Below, piece by piece: positions 39,501 to 41,634 of a DNA stretch of 64,000 nucleotides. The notes below the pieces were generated by a model. The model saw only the letters and a list, made by a program, of their open reading frames with translations, was not told where the DNA came from and searched no databases. Positions within the stretch are counted from its first letter, which is position 1. Each line of letters opens with the position of its first letter. The translations under genes and the position numbers were made by a program. The DNA is from Loripinus fragilis (taxonomy: Eukaryota; Mollusca; Bivalvia; Lucinida; Lucinidae), in the NCBI GenBank assembly GCA_964019695.1, contig OZ026515.1, positions 131,524,849-131,588,848 on the forward strand, in the 5' to 3' direction.

Positions 39501-41634
39501 GTATGTGAAGATAAATCTCTGTGCTTTTGACATATTTTTTCAAGTAATAGCAGATATTTAAAAAATCTGTTTTGCCTTAGTGCCAAGACTTGCTGCATAC
39601 TTTTCTTCAGACGTTTTCCCACTGAACTTAAGTTCAAACAACTTGTATAGTGAATACATTTTTAACCATATGTTTTGGCCATTATATGGAACAATATTTT
39701 CCAATAATCTCTGAAGATGTTTCAGACAGACTGGCTCATTTAACGCTTTACGCATCAACCTTTTGAAATAGAATGATCTAAAATTTCATTCCTCAGAGGT
39801 AGTGGTACATCTATAATAAATGAAATTAAACGAATCAAATAAAGTAAAAAAAACACACACACACACACACACAAACACGTGGACTCGAACTCACAACCTT
39901 TTGGTTGTAAACTCTGTATCATAACCACTTGACTAGTCAGTAGGACGATACAAAACGTTTCATTATCTGCATAAGTAATTGCAAAATTCCTGTAAAACTT
40001 ACGATAAATACTGAAAGCCGACGGAAGGTAAAATATCTTGTGCACTAACCATGAAATTATGCACCTGTGTCAGGTTAATAAAATCGGACAATATGAGCAG
40101 TTGAAATTTCATGCTCAGTTTTAAAATGTTTTATAACTTCTGGACCACAATAGTGCCAAACAGGCCCCCAGATCAAAGTGCATAACTGAAAATTATTTTT
40201 TTTATTTCTCAACCAAAACATGTGTTGTGGGTACTCAAAAGAACCATCTCATCGAGCATTTTAGATTTTATGAGCAGTTGAAATTTCCTGCTCAGTTAAG
40301 TTGAGCATGAAAAAGTTTATAACCTCTGGGCCAGTCTTTTCTGTTTAAATTATCAGTAGTTCAAATTTAATGTATATAACCCCTAAAGTGATCATTTTCA
40401 GTATTTCTATATAAACATACTCTGTGTGCTTAAAAGAAACGTCTTGAGTACCTTGTAAATGTGCCCTATTCTCTGAATCCATTGTGTTCCAAATTTTCTG
40501 GGAAATGTCCCAAGTGTCAATCATATGTGACATTTAAATTTGACTTCGCTGAATCAAGTGTCAAGTTGTAATTGGGCCAGTTCATACACCCATGTGCAGC
40601 TATCTGCTAGTTACTAGTAGGGCAAAAGTCTTGAGTTTCAGCCTTCATCTACTGCCAACCTTTGTGTATACTAGCAGGAGATAAAGCTGGTCACATATGC
40701 AATTAATTTATAGTACAGTCTCTCTGTAGTGCTATGTGTTTGGTCCGTAGGAATGTAAGGTATTATGAGTGAACCATGTTATAAAGGGACAATTTTACAA
40801 AGGACCATTACATGGTACATGTACAACTCTATGTAAAATCCCATGTTGAAAATGTGTGAGCAACAGCATGGCACTGTTATATCCAAGTCCATGTTATAAT
40901 ATTTACATTTTAAAAGCAATCCTTTAATTAATCTTTAGATTTTTGAAACCGTCCATAGCCTCATGAATTACACAAAATTTGATTGACAGCTGACCAGCTG
41001 TCCTTGCCCGTGCATTTTGCTTTGAACATCGAACTCATTCGCCAGATGTGACACTGGTGTTGTGATTGACAGCAAGCCACACCTGGGTCACACATACAAA
41101 ACAAGCTTCTTGTTTGCTCAATTGGCTGTCCATGTTCACACTGGCTGTTCCGCTTTTCCATTTGCACTCCGACTAAGCCGTTAATACGATTATATTTTGA
41201 TTACAAAACTGTTTTAATTTGTTAATTTAAAATATTTTTTATATTTTATATATTTATAATAAAATGTAATTATAAGCAATAAATTCATTTTGTGGAATGT
41301 TCACGGAATCATGAATACTTCAGGTCTCTTGCAAAGTTAATGTGAAAGCAAAAGAGACTCGAAGTATTTATATTTCCATGAACACTCCAAAAAATGAATT
41401 TATTTCTTAAACAACATGAGTTATAAAGGGTCTGTACTGTATTTATTTTTATCCCCTCTTATCTAGAGGCCTGGGTAACAATCAACATAACCTAATTTAC
41501 GTCTTGTCTTATTATTTTCAGACAGGAGACAGGGTCTAGTTTTCCAGCAGACCGCACAAGCTCGGAGAGGAATGAAGCCCTTGCTTAGAAACATGGGTTT
41601 TCGTAGGAACCCAATGCAGAGAACTGCAAGATAG
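1..41634 (+). CDS. TOPAZ1: TOPAZ1-like germ-cell CCCH zinc-finger protein gene (16 exons in window, 5' incomplete)
   Basis: Join of exons <1-3546, 6345-7752, 10877-11060, 13753-13896, 14425-14489, 17051-17206, 18878-19009, 21223-21424, 28759-28953, 30268-30448, 32581-32829, 34462-34605, 35972-36001, 36882-37324, 38591-38762 and 41522-41634. Every intron is GT-AG and every junction keeps frame, giving 2453 residues up to a TAG stop. Seen: a long, low-complexity, charged N-terminus; one C-X8-C-X5-C-X3-H finger near residue 1735; then about 700 residues rich in helical, PPR/TPR-like pairs. Known: TOPAZ1 is a vertebrate germline protein (about 1700 residues in humans) needed for male meiosis in mouse, with a CCCH finger and a helical C-terminal half. 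Inferred: this is the molluscan orthologue, acting in germ-cell RNA regulation. I cannot see a PAZ domain. The open frame continues to base 3 without an ATG at its start, so upstream coding sequence is missing. A different CCCH/helical-repeat protein remains possible; the exon structure is surer than the name. Confidence 0.72.
4365..4690. repeat. Dispersed repeat M, copy 1
   Basis: Starts GGCAAAGATCAGGAATCGA and shares ordered blocks (ATCGAGTACCACACC, GACATCA/CATGGGA, CAAGAGGTTAGCCC, CACAAAAGAAGC) with 21461-21850, and in reverse with 11393-11460. Not recognised as a named family. Confidence 0.6.
5335..5631 (+). mobile_element. SINE family 1, old copy
   Basis: Diverged copy of the element at 8000-8314: tRNA-like head with a degraded A box (5340-5370), B-box region GAGATTGATCCC, and the same body and GTAAAGCAACAAAC tail. 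It is flanked by a 12-bp direct duplication CAAAACCACACA (5323-5334 and 5632-5643), which proves retroposition. Confidence 0.88.
6112..6285. mobile_element. Palindromic MITE family C, eroded copy
   Basis: The centre is a near-perfect hairpin (GTATTGCAGAATGCTCC and its complement, 6172-6213) flanked by the complementary ACCAAAAATTGGTTTTCAAG and CATTAAG...TTTTGTC blocks of the full elements at 48835 and 56582. The terminal CAGTAAAACC repeats are lost. Confidence 0.75.
6345..7752 (+). CDS. TOPAZ1: TOPAZ1-like exon 2 with 34-residue repeats
   Basis: Acceptor aatttcag at 6344 and donor CAG|gtaaaa at 7753. Phase 1 in, phase 2 out; the frame closes at a TAA inside the donor, as expected for a real exon end. 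It encodes about 469 disordered Ser/Asp/Lys/Glu-rich residues, with five tandem 34-35 residue repeats (7037-7549) and a strongly acidic end (DDDEEED). The true exon starts 14 nt before the GTG that opens the longest ATG-like frame. Confidence 0.9.
7037..7549 (+). repeat. Five tandem 102-bp coding repeats in exon 2
   Basis: Units at 7037-7141 (105 bp, most diverged), 7142-7243, 7244-7345, 7346-7447 and 7448-7549. Each encodes the pattern (S/T)D(S/T)D..(V/L)TSE..(D/N)SP...(K/R)NS(L/V)K followed by a basic linker ending KK.NN. Length is a multiple of 3, so copy-number change would keep frame. The SP sites could be phosphorylated by proline-directed kinases (inference). Confidence 0.9.
8000..8314 (+). 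mobile_element. SINE family 1, full-length
   Basis: tRNA-derived head with A box (TAGCGCAGTCGG) and B box (GAGTTCGATCCCG); the ends CCGGGC and GCCCGG still pair as an acceptor stem. An unrelated body of about 200 bp follows, with tail GACTTGGGACGTAAAGCAAC. Flanked by a perfect 12-bp duplication ACTGCTTTATAG (7988-7999 and 8315-8326). Pol III-transcribed and LINE-mobilised by family knowledge. Confidence 0.95.
9740..9804. repeat. Hairpin family A (ATGCAGC core)
   Basis: Outer arms CAGTGTTGACC and GGTCTTCACTG enclose the inner palindrome AAATGCAGTGTTATGCTGCATTT. Confidence 0.7.
9903..10018 (+). repeat. Degenerate CCAT/CCGC microsatellite
   Basis: Pyrimidine-rich array of CCATC-like units with interruptions by CCGCC and CACCCA. 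It is strongly strand-biased: almost no G on the + strand. Confidence 0.85.
10640..10850. mobile_element. MITE family L remnant upstream of exon 3
   Basis: Contains CATGGCAAAAAAAATTGGGA, GTTATATCCAAAACCGTGTT and TTATAAAGGGATTGCA blocks that recur at about 40770-40900 and 43285-43480. The edges are unclear. Confidence 0.5.
10877..11060 (+). CDS. TOPAZ1: TOPAZ1-like exon 3
   Basis: Acceptor ctgtttag at 10876; phase 2 in, and the split codon makes Ser. Donor CAGAG|gtatgt at 11061, phase 0 out. It encodes 61 Ser/Pro/Asp-rich residues (VKRPESRNSQSDRTSPASSG...) that end the disordered region. An in-phase alternative acceptor lies 9 nt further in (acaag at 10885). A MITE-like repeat sits about 40 bp upstream. 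Confidence 0.85.
11701..11771. repeat. Hairpin family A (GGACCAACA core)
   Basis: Arms GCAAACAGTTTGGACCCAGA and TCTGGATCCAAACCATCTGA with inner complementary arms TCAGGACCAACA/TGTTGGTCCTGA. A second, weaker copy lies at 11136-11225. Confidence 0.85.
11979..12075 (+). mobile_element. SINE family 2, 3' fragment
   Basis: Shares TTAGTACTGGTTCAACCCAG, 'gaccctgtccTGACATGACTGAAA' and the CATTTATCC block with full copies. The head is absent. Confidence 0.6.
12155..12345. mobile_element. MITE family G, copy 1 (left half)
   Basis: Begins TATCATTTGATGTTGCATCT and ends AATGTCATATGATAAATAG, imperfect inverted ends. It is about 190 bp and matches 47385-47580 closely and 37337-37400 in part (GGGAGTGAAATAATGCCATG, AATAAACCACT). 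Confidence 0.75.
12355..12511. repeat. Long hairpin, about 70-bp arms
   Basis: The left arm (TCATGCCAGTTTGTAGTATA ... ATGCACTATTGCAC) is complementary to the right arm (GTGCAATAGTGCAT ... TATACTACAAACAGGCATGA) around a 15-bp loop. Probably a MITE inserted between the family G halves. Confidence 0.85.
12913..13109 (+). mobile_element. SINE family 2, full-length
   Basis: tRNA-like head with A box (GTGGCTCAGTGGTAGAGTGC) and B box (GGGTTCGAGCC); CGCAGTG near the start pairs with CACTGCG after the B box as an acceptor-like stem. Body CCTTGAGCAAGACACATTTA, tail GTGGACGTAAAGAATCAAAT(CAAA). The duplication GACTCATGACA (12902-12912 and 13110-13120) is perfect. Confidence 0.96.
13185..13320. mobile_element. 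MITE family G, hairpin half
   Basis: Inverted arms TTGAATTTATTAA.CTCGTTGA / TCAACTTTTTTAATAAATTC around complementary GATATAAAATGC and GCATTTTATCTC. The same block follows directly after the family G left half at 47600-47730, so here the two halves are split by about 840 bp of later insertions. Confidence 0.7.
13417..13525. repeat. Inverted repeat upstream of exon 4
   Basis: GGGTAGGATAAAAAAATCTG with TCCCGAGG, and CCCGAGGGACAGATTTTTCTATCCTACC-type complement; arms about 30 bp, loop about 45 bp. Confidence 0.8.
13753..13896 (+). CDS. TOPAZ1: TOPAZ1-like exon 4: CCCH zinc finger
   Basis: Acceptor cattgcag at 13752, donor AAAG|gtaggc at 13897, phase 0 both ends, 48 codons. The exon is almost entirely one finger: Cys codons at 13822, 13849 and 13867 and His at 13879, spaced C-X8-C-X5-C-X3-H. 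This is the canonical RNA-binding CCCH spacing of the TTP type, with aromatic residues after the first Cys (CFYYH) and between the last Cys and His (CRYKH). The flanking SGYCFYY and KNGPKCRYKH are textbook CCCH. This is the strongest domain evidence in the gene. Confidence 0.93.
13897..14424 (+). other. Intron 4
   Basis: Short 528-bp intron. It has a T-rich start and a family A hairpin at 14265-14327 (ATCAGACTGCTCCC and GAAGCAGTCTGATC). Nothing else is recognised. Confidence 0.7.
14425..14489 (+). CDS. TOPAZ1: TOPAZ1-like exon 5
   Basis: A 65-nt exon between tgttacag (14424) and GACAG|gtatat (14490), phase 0 in and 2 out, encoding EVLVKHWKAKMDQALRNEEL plus the start of a split Arg codon; a single amphipathic helix is likely. 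The intron donor is followed after 10 bp by a hAT-type insertion (14500-15271) whose duplicated target covers intron bases +3 to +10. Confidence 0.85.
14500..15271. mobile_element. Non-autonomous hAT-type DNA transposon, 772 bp
   Basis: Terminal inverted repeats TAGGGCTGG(G)ACGATTAATC and GATTAGCCAGCCCTA, flanked by a perfect 8-bp target duplication ATATAGGC (14492-14499 and 15272-15279). The 8-bp duplication and TAGGGCTGG-type ends are typical of hAT elements. No transposase-like frame is inside. The interior near both ends has multiple ATCGATTAATCGGT motifs. It lies 10 bp into intron 5. Confidence 0.95.
15549..15660 (+). mobile_element. Family F element, 5' part
   Basis: Starts TAGGGTTCGCACAGTCATGA then repeats CTTGAAAAGTCCTTGAAAA-type units. 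It matches the left ends of 50789-51186 and 58005-58415; no right end was found nearby. Confidence 0.7.
15912..16420. mobile_element. Family F DNA element, complete
   Basis: Ends CCAGGGTTGGCACAG and CGTACGAACCCTGG. It is internally filled with CCTGGAAAAGTCCTTGAATT-type repeats near both ends in opposite orientation. No clear target duplication was seen. Confidence 0.75.
16421..17050 (+). other. End of intron 5, unassigned except microsatellite
   Basis: AT-rich, no recognised repeat apart from the C-tract/CA array at 16939-16972. The reading frame of exon 6 stays open far upstream of the acceptor, but that part is intron. Confidence 0.5.
16939..16972 (+). repeat. (C)16 followed by (CA)n microsatellite
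   Basis: A run of about 16 C then eight CA dinucleotides; likely length-polymorphic. It lies 80 bp before exon 6, where it could influence splicing. Confidence 0.95.
17051..17206 (+). CDS. TOPAZ1: TOPAZ1-like exon 6 (helical repeat)
   Basis: Acceptor tactttcag at 17050, donor GTTGA|gtaagt at 17207, phase 2 in and out. It encodes a helix-turn-helix pair, with ALFGEI, VVLGMFTMCRQAG and CHALLKYMNQGG segments, spaced like a PPR/TPR unit. A C-tract/CA microsatellite lies about 80 bp upstream of the acceptor. Confidence 0.88.
17757..18672 (+). repeat. AGCTCACC...CTTGTT element with about 160-bp tandem units
   Basis: Starts AGCTCACCTGTCACGTAGTG, whose TCACCT...AGGTGA ends form a hairpin, and ends GGGCCACTATGGCCCTCTTGTT. 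Inside, a block containing TCTTGTCTGAAACCA and CCTAGAGCCTTGATATTTGG recurs at about 17995, 18164, 18319 and 18480. The unit includes ACCAAGTTTGTTCAAAT and CCCCTGGGGCCAAAAA. Core-repeat elements of similar design are known from bivalves; the mobilising enzyme is unclear to me. Confidence 0.8.
18878..19009 (+). CDS. TOPAZ1: TOPAZ1-like exon 7 (helical repeat)
   Basis: Acceptor attttcag at 18877, donor CTAAG|gttact at 19010, phase 2 in and out. It encodes 44 residues continuing the helical repeats (HINQFIYMCG, LWEVFNMMVNLNIVPANDAM, LILLR). The 'NIVPANDAM' turn with a following helix resembles the inter-helix loop of PPR motifs. A SINE begins 28 bp after the donor. Confidence 0.88.
19037..19347 (+). 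mobile_element. SINE family 1, near full-length
   Basis: Head TAGCGCAGTCGGTAATGTGT, B box GAGTTCGATCCC (the following CGG is shortened) and the standard body and AAAGCAACAAACAAA tail. I see no clear target duplication. It begins 28 bp after the exon 7 donor. Confidence 0.88.
19466..19532. repeat. Hairpin family A (ATGCAGC core)
   Basis: GCAAACAGTGCTACCCAGGT and ATCTGGGTCTTCACTGTTTG, with inner GAAATGCAGC/GTGGCATTC. Confidence 0.75.
19574..19782 (+). mobile_element. SINE family 2, full-length
   Basis: Same head and body as 12913-13109. The tail has an extra ATCAAACAAA unit. A perfect 13-bp duplication AGTCCACAAAGGG lies at 19561-19573 and 19783-19795. Confidence 0.95.
19809..20931. mobile_element. 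Non-autonomous hAT-type DNA transposon, 1123 bp
   Basis: Ends TAGTGATGGGCAGATGATCG and AACCGATTGCCCATCACTA with a perfect 8-bp duplication GCATTCCA (19801-19808 and 20932-20939). Near-terminal ATCGATTGTAA motifs occur at both ends. No transposase frame. It inserted 5 bp beyond the right duplication of the SINE at 19574. Confidence 0.95.
21223..21424 (+). CDS. TOPAZ1: TOPAZ1-like exon 8
   Basis: Acceptor ttttccttag at 21222, donor AAAAAG|gtaagt at 21425, phase 2 in and 0 out. It encodes about 67 residues, Trp-rich at the start (CEAWDWIWQVM), then NEMENFNIPVFCQERALTAML and a final amphipathic helix. It is followed by a 7.3-kb intron, the largest in the window. Confidence 0.9.
21461..21850. repeat. 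Dispersed repeat M, copy 2
   Basis: Begins AAGGCAAAGATCAGGAATCA and shares ordered blocks with 4365-4690. It contains a C-tract/A-tract at about 21652-21690 that is likely unstable. Confidence 0.6.
21921..21993. repeat. Hairpin family A (AGACTGC core)
   Basis: Arms TGTAAACAGTATTGACCCAG and GGGTTCATATTGTTTG; the core repeats AGTCTGAT in both orientations. Confidence 0.65.
22140..22410 (+). repeat. AGCTCACC head fragment
   Basis: Starts AGCTCACCTGAATCAAAGGC and later holds TTGGGGATTGACTGCATTAG and ACCATGGCAACA, matching the heads at 23766 and 24765. Tandem units are missing. Confidence 0.6.
22603..22833 (+). CDS. Candidate alternative terminal exon of the TOPAZ1-like gene
   Basis: A good acceptor (gtatcatttcag at 22602) opens a phase-0 frame matching the phase-0 end of exon 8. 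It runs 76 codons to TAA at 22831-22833. An AATAAA overlaps the stop (22833-22838). The second half (NEARAVRPVEFREVVLKPAK, then KLDSIIKKKRTGSPF) looks like genuine protein rather than random translation. If used, it would give a short protein with the finger and first helical repeats but without exons 9-16. It could equally be a chance frame or a retroposed fragment of another gene; I do not recognise it. Confidence 0.35.
   Translation, partial: TISMLIFYRILLYNLLSNNSLIQTINQMIVSYSATDTILNEARAVRPVEFREVVLKPAKLGKLDSIIKKKRTGSPF
23135..23334. mobile_element. Palindromic MITE family C, complete
   Basis: Ends CAGTAAAACTTGTGTAAAAC and GTTTTACACAAGTTTTACTG; the hairpin centre TATTGCAGAATACTC/GAGCATTCTGCAATA. 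200 bp, palindromic for most of its length. The CAGT ends with TA-type flanks suggest a Tc1/mariner-like source (inference). Confidence 0.85.
23579..23622. repeat. Hairpin family A remnant (AGACTGC core)
   Basis: ATCAGACTGCTTCATTAAGGGCAGTCTGA-like core with only one outer arm, immediately left of the long inverted repeat element. Confidence 0.55.
23772..26732 (+). repeat. AGCTCACC...CTACTTGTT tandem array inside the left arm
   Basis: Head AGCTCACCAGAGCCGAAGGC plus a CGTCC/GTGCG-rich stretch occurs at 23773 and again at 24761. About 14 units carry GTTGTGACCACTCTAG then TTGATTGGATCTTCTTCATT, CTTGCAGGTAACAAGGACAA and AGTTAGCTGCCCTTGAGC, spaced mostly 147-179 bp. It ends CCCATTGGGCTACTTGTT. Comparison with the right arm places the insertion inside a T-tract. 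Confidence 0.85.
26740..27420 (+). repeat. Inner left arm of the long inverted repeat
   Basis: Complementary to about 27470-28150. It includes a 102-codon frame (27129-27437) whose peptide (NVCNIVVSTE..., TLLPVYKLAHLPL) is mirrored by a minus-strand frame in the right arm (27542-27853). The arms differ by several amino-acid-changing substitutions and neither has a start in a convincing context, so I read it as non-coding repeat. Confidence 0.75.
28177..28373 (-). mobile_element. SINE family 2, minus strand, in right arm
   Basis: Reverse complement of the element at 12913, from tail GATTTGATTCTTTATGTCCA to head GAGCCACTGCGCTCCC. A perfect 13-bp duplication TCTTTTCCGTGAT lies at 28164-28176 and 28374-28386; the left arm shows the unfilled site. 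Confidence 0.96.
28540..28727. mobile_element. Palindromic MITE family B
   Basis: Outer CAGATAAGAGTGTGTACTGG and TATCCTTATCTGGGCCTG; centre AAAAGAACTGTCTCATTGAG folding on ACGGTTCTTTTGAGCAC, with TTGTGGGTAC arms. Lies 30 bp upstream of exon 9. Confidence 0.85.
28759..28953 (+). CDS. TOPAZ1: TOPAZ1-like exon 9
   Basis: Acceptor tgtatttcag at 28758, donor CAT|gtaagt at 28954, phase 0 both ends, 65 codons. It starts LLQDICKLCSQSG, a helix continuing the repeat domain, then a Pro-rich loop with two RP(T/Q)P-like turns and an acidic block (EGDNEDDKFEEDEE) ending GWLQRIH. Phase 0 allows direct splicing from exon 8, skipping the 22603 segment. Confidence 0.88.
29348..29415. repeat. Hairpin family A (GATGGCTTC core)
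   Basis: AAAACAATGTGGATCCTGAT and ATCTGGATCTACAGTGTTT arms; core CAGATGGCTTCG/CAGAAGCCATCTG. Confidence 0.8.
29755..29911 (+). repeat. Tail fragment of the CTACTTGTT array family
   Basis: Nearly the same as the last unit of the array at 26570-26732 (CACTGTTTCAAGTTCAGAGT, ATAATGCTGGC, ATCGTTGCCCATTGGGCTAC). Confidence 0.8.
30012..30247. mobile_element. MITE family D
   Basis: Ends CATGGGTGAAAGCTTTCAGG and GAGCTTCACCCATG; contains a hairpin GGCTGACTTTCC/GGAAAGTCAGCC. It ends 20 bp upstream of exon 10. Confidence 0.8.
30268..30448 (+). CDS. TOPAZ1: TOPAZ1-like exon 10
   Basis: Acceptor gtttgtag at 30267, donor AAGAAG|gtatga at 30449, phase 0 in and 1 out. It encodes GVQYSKNWDFLGELFVDR, then SLYIKEMTASLKSH and a helix ending FLTCTFKRYKE. 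A MITE ends 20 bp upstream of the first exon base and a truncated SINE lies 30 bp downstream of the donor. Confidence 0.9.
30479..30629 (+). mobile_element. SINE family 2, 5'-truncated
   Basis: Starts in the B box (GTTCGAGTCTCACC) and keeps the rest of the body and tail. The perfect 13-bp duplication TCATCATAGAGTA (30466-30478 and 30630-30642) shows it inserted truncated rather than being deleted later. Confidence 0.94.
30678..30730. repeat. Hairpin family A (short core)
   Basis: GCAAACAGTGCAGACCTGAA and GGGCCTCACTGTTTGC arms. Confidence 0.75.
30757..31508. mobile_element. Harbinger-like non-autonomous DNA element, 752 bp
   Basis: About 45-bp near-perfect inverted ends (AGTTTTTAGAACTAATTTTT / AAAAATTAGTTCTTAAAACT) flanked by TAA on both sides (30754-30756 and 31509-31511). 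A 3-bp T(A/T)A duplication fits PIF/Harbinger. No transposase frame. Confidence 0.85.
31512..32325 (+). other. Unassigned part of intron 10
   Basis: Contains a 108-codon frame (31716-32042) with a direct repeat GACGTCAATTGT and locally higher CpG. It has no splice sites matching the flanking exon phases and no recognised domain. I regard it as unexplained sequence. Confidence 0.4.
32326..32392. repeat. Hairpin family A (AATGCAGCAT core)
   Basis: GCAAACAGTGAAGACCTAGA and GATCTGCACTGTTTGC arms; perfect core TGAAATGCAGCAT/ATGCTGCATTTCA. Confidence 0.88.
32581..32829 (+). CDS. TOPAZ1: TOPAZ1-like exon 11 (helical repeats)
   Basis: Acceptor ggatttttcag at 32580, donor AAAAG|gtagag at 32830, phase 1 in and out, 83 codons. 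At least two helical hairpins are visible: LAVIGNNLLVFCAES with KQWETGYQILRAM, and HISLIAMETCLQF with PESALQILK. This A-helix/B-helix spacing is typical of PPR/TPR repeats. Confidence 0.9.
32939..33003. repeat. Hairpin family A (GACGCCAC core)
   Basis: GCAAACAGTGCGAAACCAGA arms with core TCAGACGCCAC/GTGGCGTCTGA. Confidence 0.85.
33175..33345. mobile_element. Palindromic MITE family B
   Basis: Centre CTCAAAAGAAAGGTCACATT with its complement AGACAGTTCTTTTGAG, TTGTGGGTGC arms and TACACACTCTTAATGAGAGG right end. Confidence 0.8.
33490..33811 (+). mobile_element. SINE family 1, full-length
   Basis: A box TAGCGCAGTCGG, B box GAGTTTGATCCCG, acceptor-like CCGGGCCG/CGGTCCGG, full body and (AAAC)n tail. 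Perfect 14-bp duplication CAGAGAATAGGGCA at 33476-33489 and 33812-33825. Confidence 0.96.
33844..34260 (+). repeat. Diverged AGCTCA array-family element
   Basis: Starts TTAGCTCAACTGAGCCAAGG, then GTCCATCCGTCATCTGTCAG, CAACATCTTAACCACC and GGAATTTCATCAAACTTCAC, resembling the heads of the other AGCTCACC elements. A poly-A-rich end follows. Confidence 0.55.
34462..34605 (+). CDS. TOPAZ1: TOPAZ1-like exon 12
   Basis: Acceptor catttttcag at 34461, donor ACAAAG|gtaatc at 34606, phase 1 in and out, 48 codons. Recovered by frame tracing, because no long ATG frame marks it. It encodes DTNVNMTDSSRRRFLHVVLP followed by a helix and the hydrophobic YLDCYFILSVTF segment. Confidence 0.85.
34638..34804. 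mobile_element. Palindromic MITE family B
   Basis: Perfect centre AAAAGAACCGTCTCA/TGAGACGGTTCTTTT (about 34697-34729), right end TACACACTCTTATCTGG. Begins 33 bp after exon 12. Confidence 0.88.
34870..34936. repeat. Hairpin family A (GGCCGACA core)
   Basis: GCAAACAGTTTGGACCCAGA and TCTGGATCCAAACTGTTTGA arms; core AGGCCGACA/TGTCGGTCCT. Confidence 0.85.
35066..35395. mobile_element. MITE family D, interrupted copy
   Basis: Left end GCATGGGTGAAAGTTTTCAG and the GAGGCTTACTTTGCATAG hairpin at 35066-35160; right-half blocks (TTTTCTGATTGTCTAATTTA, CCATTTAAACTTGAAATT) at about 35305-35385. Between them is a hairpin element (35165-35290) resembling 37440-37560. Confidence 0.65.
35755..35915. mobile_element. 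Palindromic MITE family E
   Basis: ATTTATCCTGCTTATAAATA and TATTTATGAGCAGGATAAAT around AAAATGCCAACG/TTGGCATTT, right end GTGAAAAAAGTTTTAATACC. Confidence 0.75.
35972..36001 (+). CDS. TOPAZ1: TOPAZ1-like exon 13, a 30-nt microexon
   Basis: Strong acceptor tctctttgcag at 35971 and donor TCTA|gtaagt at 36002, phase 1 in and out. It encodes DCQKQDLNNS plus a split codon completed as Thr by exon 14. Length is divisible by 3, so it can be skipped without breaking frame; it may be alternatively spliced. Confidence 0.75.
36189..36282 (+). mobile_element. SINE family 2, internally deleted
   Basis: Head GGAGTGCAGTGGCTCAGTGA jumps straight to the 3' part AGACCCGTCCCGACATAACT and the AATCAAATCAAACAAA tail; about 110 bp of the middle are missing. 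Confidence 0.85.
36338..36470 (+). mobile_element. SINE family 2-related 3' part
   Basis: CACTGTGTTGTTTCCTTGAG and CAAGACAC match the family 2 body, but the end (GGACTTGGATGTAAAGCATT, CACAAACAAA) is intermediate between families 1 and 2. Confidence 0.65.
36627..36795. mobile_element. Palindromic MITE family B
   Basis: Perfect centre ACTCAAAAGAACCGTCTCAG folding on its complement, with left end GGAGTGTGTAATTAAAAAAT. Ends about 85 bp upstream of exon 14. Confidence 0.85.
36882..37324 (+). CDS. TOPAZ1: TOPAZ1-like exon 14 (largest helical-repeat exon)
   Basis: Acceptor gttctttgcag at 36881, donor CAACAG|gtatga at 37325, phase 1 in and 0 out, about 148 codons. It holds clear helical pairs: YTCVLLRECLAKGD with IATAVKTFQLYIDFNLP, and IEILMCRSLLVACFEMR with YSEMAQNIFELLVRWNVYP, spaced like PPR motifs. 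A basic, His/Gln-rich linker follows, then MTFNEMYLVMTEYMKGL and ADLYLIVVFTEHLAPSG. Its size and pattern make it the best probe for homologues. Confidence 0.92.
37337..37400. mobile_element. MITE family G fragment
   Basis: TATCATATGACATTGGGTCT, GGGAGTGAAATAATGCCATG and AATAAACCACT only. It starts 12 bp after exon 14. Confidence 0.65.
37479..37543. repeat. Hairpin family A variant
   Basis: GCAAACAGGGAAGACCCTGA and TCAGTACTGTTTGTC arms; core TGACTGTAAAG/CATTCTGATC is imperfect. Confidence 0.6.
37758..38290. mobile_element. Family F element with inner insertion
   Basis: Starts CAGGATTCGCACAGGCTTGA and ends TTGCCTGTATGAACTTGTGG, with CTTGAAAAGTCCTTGAAAA repeats and a central palindrome (GCAGCATATGCTGC, then GCACCAAATAAAGACACCAC). 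A core-less family A hairpin (38200-38229) lies inside it near the right end. Confidence 0.75.
38200..38229. repeat. Hairpin family A without a core
   Basis: Outer arms GCAAACAGTGAAGACC and GCACTGTTTGC are joined almost directly (CAGCA). This shows that the outer arms are a unit separable from the variable core. Confidence 0.75.
38336..38495. mobile_element. Palindromic MITE family B
   Basis: TTGTGAGTACTCAAAAGAAC and GTCTCAATGAGAC centre, then GGTTCTTATGAGCCTCC. Ends about 95 bp upstream of exon 15. Confidence 0.8.
38591..38762 (+). CDS. TOPAZ1: TOPAZ1-like exon 15
   Basis: Acceptor with a long T-tract (ttttttttttcag at 38590), donor AAGA|gtaagt at 38763, phase 0 in and 1 out, 57 codons. 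It encodes IPFLSGTPLSIPCAQKMVID, then LITSVSALIQLDGSVKLDP and LERWLIETDKK. Confidence 0.9.
38800..38970. mobile_element. MITE family E, left part, split by the foldback element
   Basis: CAACTGAACATGGCATTACC, CTAACAATTATTGGCATTTT and TTTTCAGCATTTAAGTTTTT, continued after the insertion at 40092 (TATGAGCAGTTGAAATTTCA). It begins shortly after the exon 15 donor. Confidence 0.8.
39124..39185 (+). other. tRNA-like promoter block, left arm
   Basis: GACTAGTCAAGTGGTT is A-box-like and GAGTTCGAGTCCACG a good B box, 40 bp apart, with a CAGAGTTTACAACCAAAAGG middle. It does not fold as a full tRNA; it reads as a SINE-type or decayed tRNA block captured by the foldback element. Confidence 0.6.
39878..39940 (-). 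other. tRNA-like promoter block, right arm
   Basis: Reverse complement of the left block, better preserved (CAACCTTTTGGTTGTAAACT reads as an anticodon-like stem). A CA microsatellite (39853-39874) abuts its 3' side. Confidence 0.6.
40092..40150. mobile_element. MITE family E, right part
   Basis: TATGAGCAGTTGAAATTTCA, TGCTCAGTTTTAAAATGTTTTATAAC-like end; continuation of 38800-38970. Confidence 0.75.
40168..40340. mobile_element. Chimeric family B / family E remnant
   Basis: The left half is family B (CAACCAAAACATGTGTTGTG, ACTCAAAAGAACCATCTCAT). At about 40256 it changes to the right half of family E (TTTTATGAGCAGTTGAAATT, TTGAGCATGAAAAAGTTTAT). Recombination or nested deletion. Confidence 0.65.
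40770..40900. mobile_element. MITE family L remnant
   Basis: CATGTTATAAAGGGACAATT, CCCATGTTGAAAATGTGTGA and GTTATATCCAAGTCCATGTT; same family as 10640 and 43285. Confidence 0.5.
41522..41634 (+). CDS. TOPAZ1: TOPAZ1-like exon 16 and stop
   Basis: Acceptor attattttcag at 41521, phase 1 in. It encodes a highly basic, Gln/Arg-rich tail (RRQGLVFQQTAQARRGMKP, then LLRNMGFRRNPMQRTAR) and stops at TAG 41632-41634. The 3' UTR length is unknown: the first AATAAA I noticed is at 42504-42509, inside repeat-rich DNA. Confidence 0.82.

Larger units (their letters stand above)
38971..40091. mobile_element. Foldback DNA element with tRNA-like head in each arm, 1121 bp
   Basis: Ends TTGTCCGATTTTATTAACCT and AGGTTAATAAAATCGGACAA, arms about 370 bp (38971-39350 and 39720-40091), loop about 370 bp. 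TA lies on both sides (38969-38970 and 40092-40093), and the split family E element gives the empty site TTTTTA-TGAGCAG. TA duplication suggests Tc1/mariner-type mobilisation. Each arm holds a tRNA-like block. Confidence 0.9.
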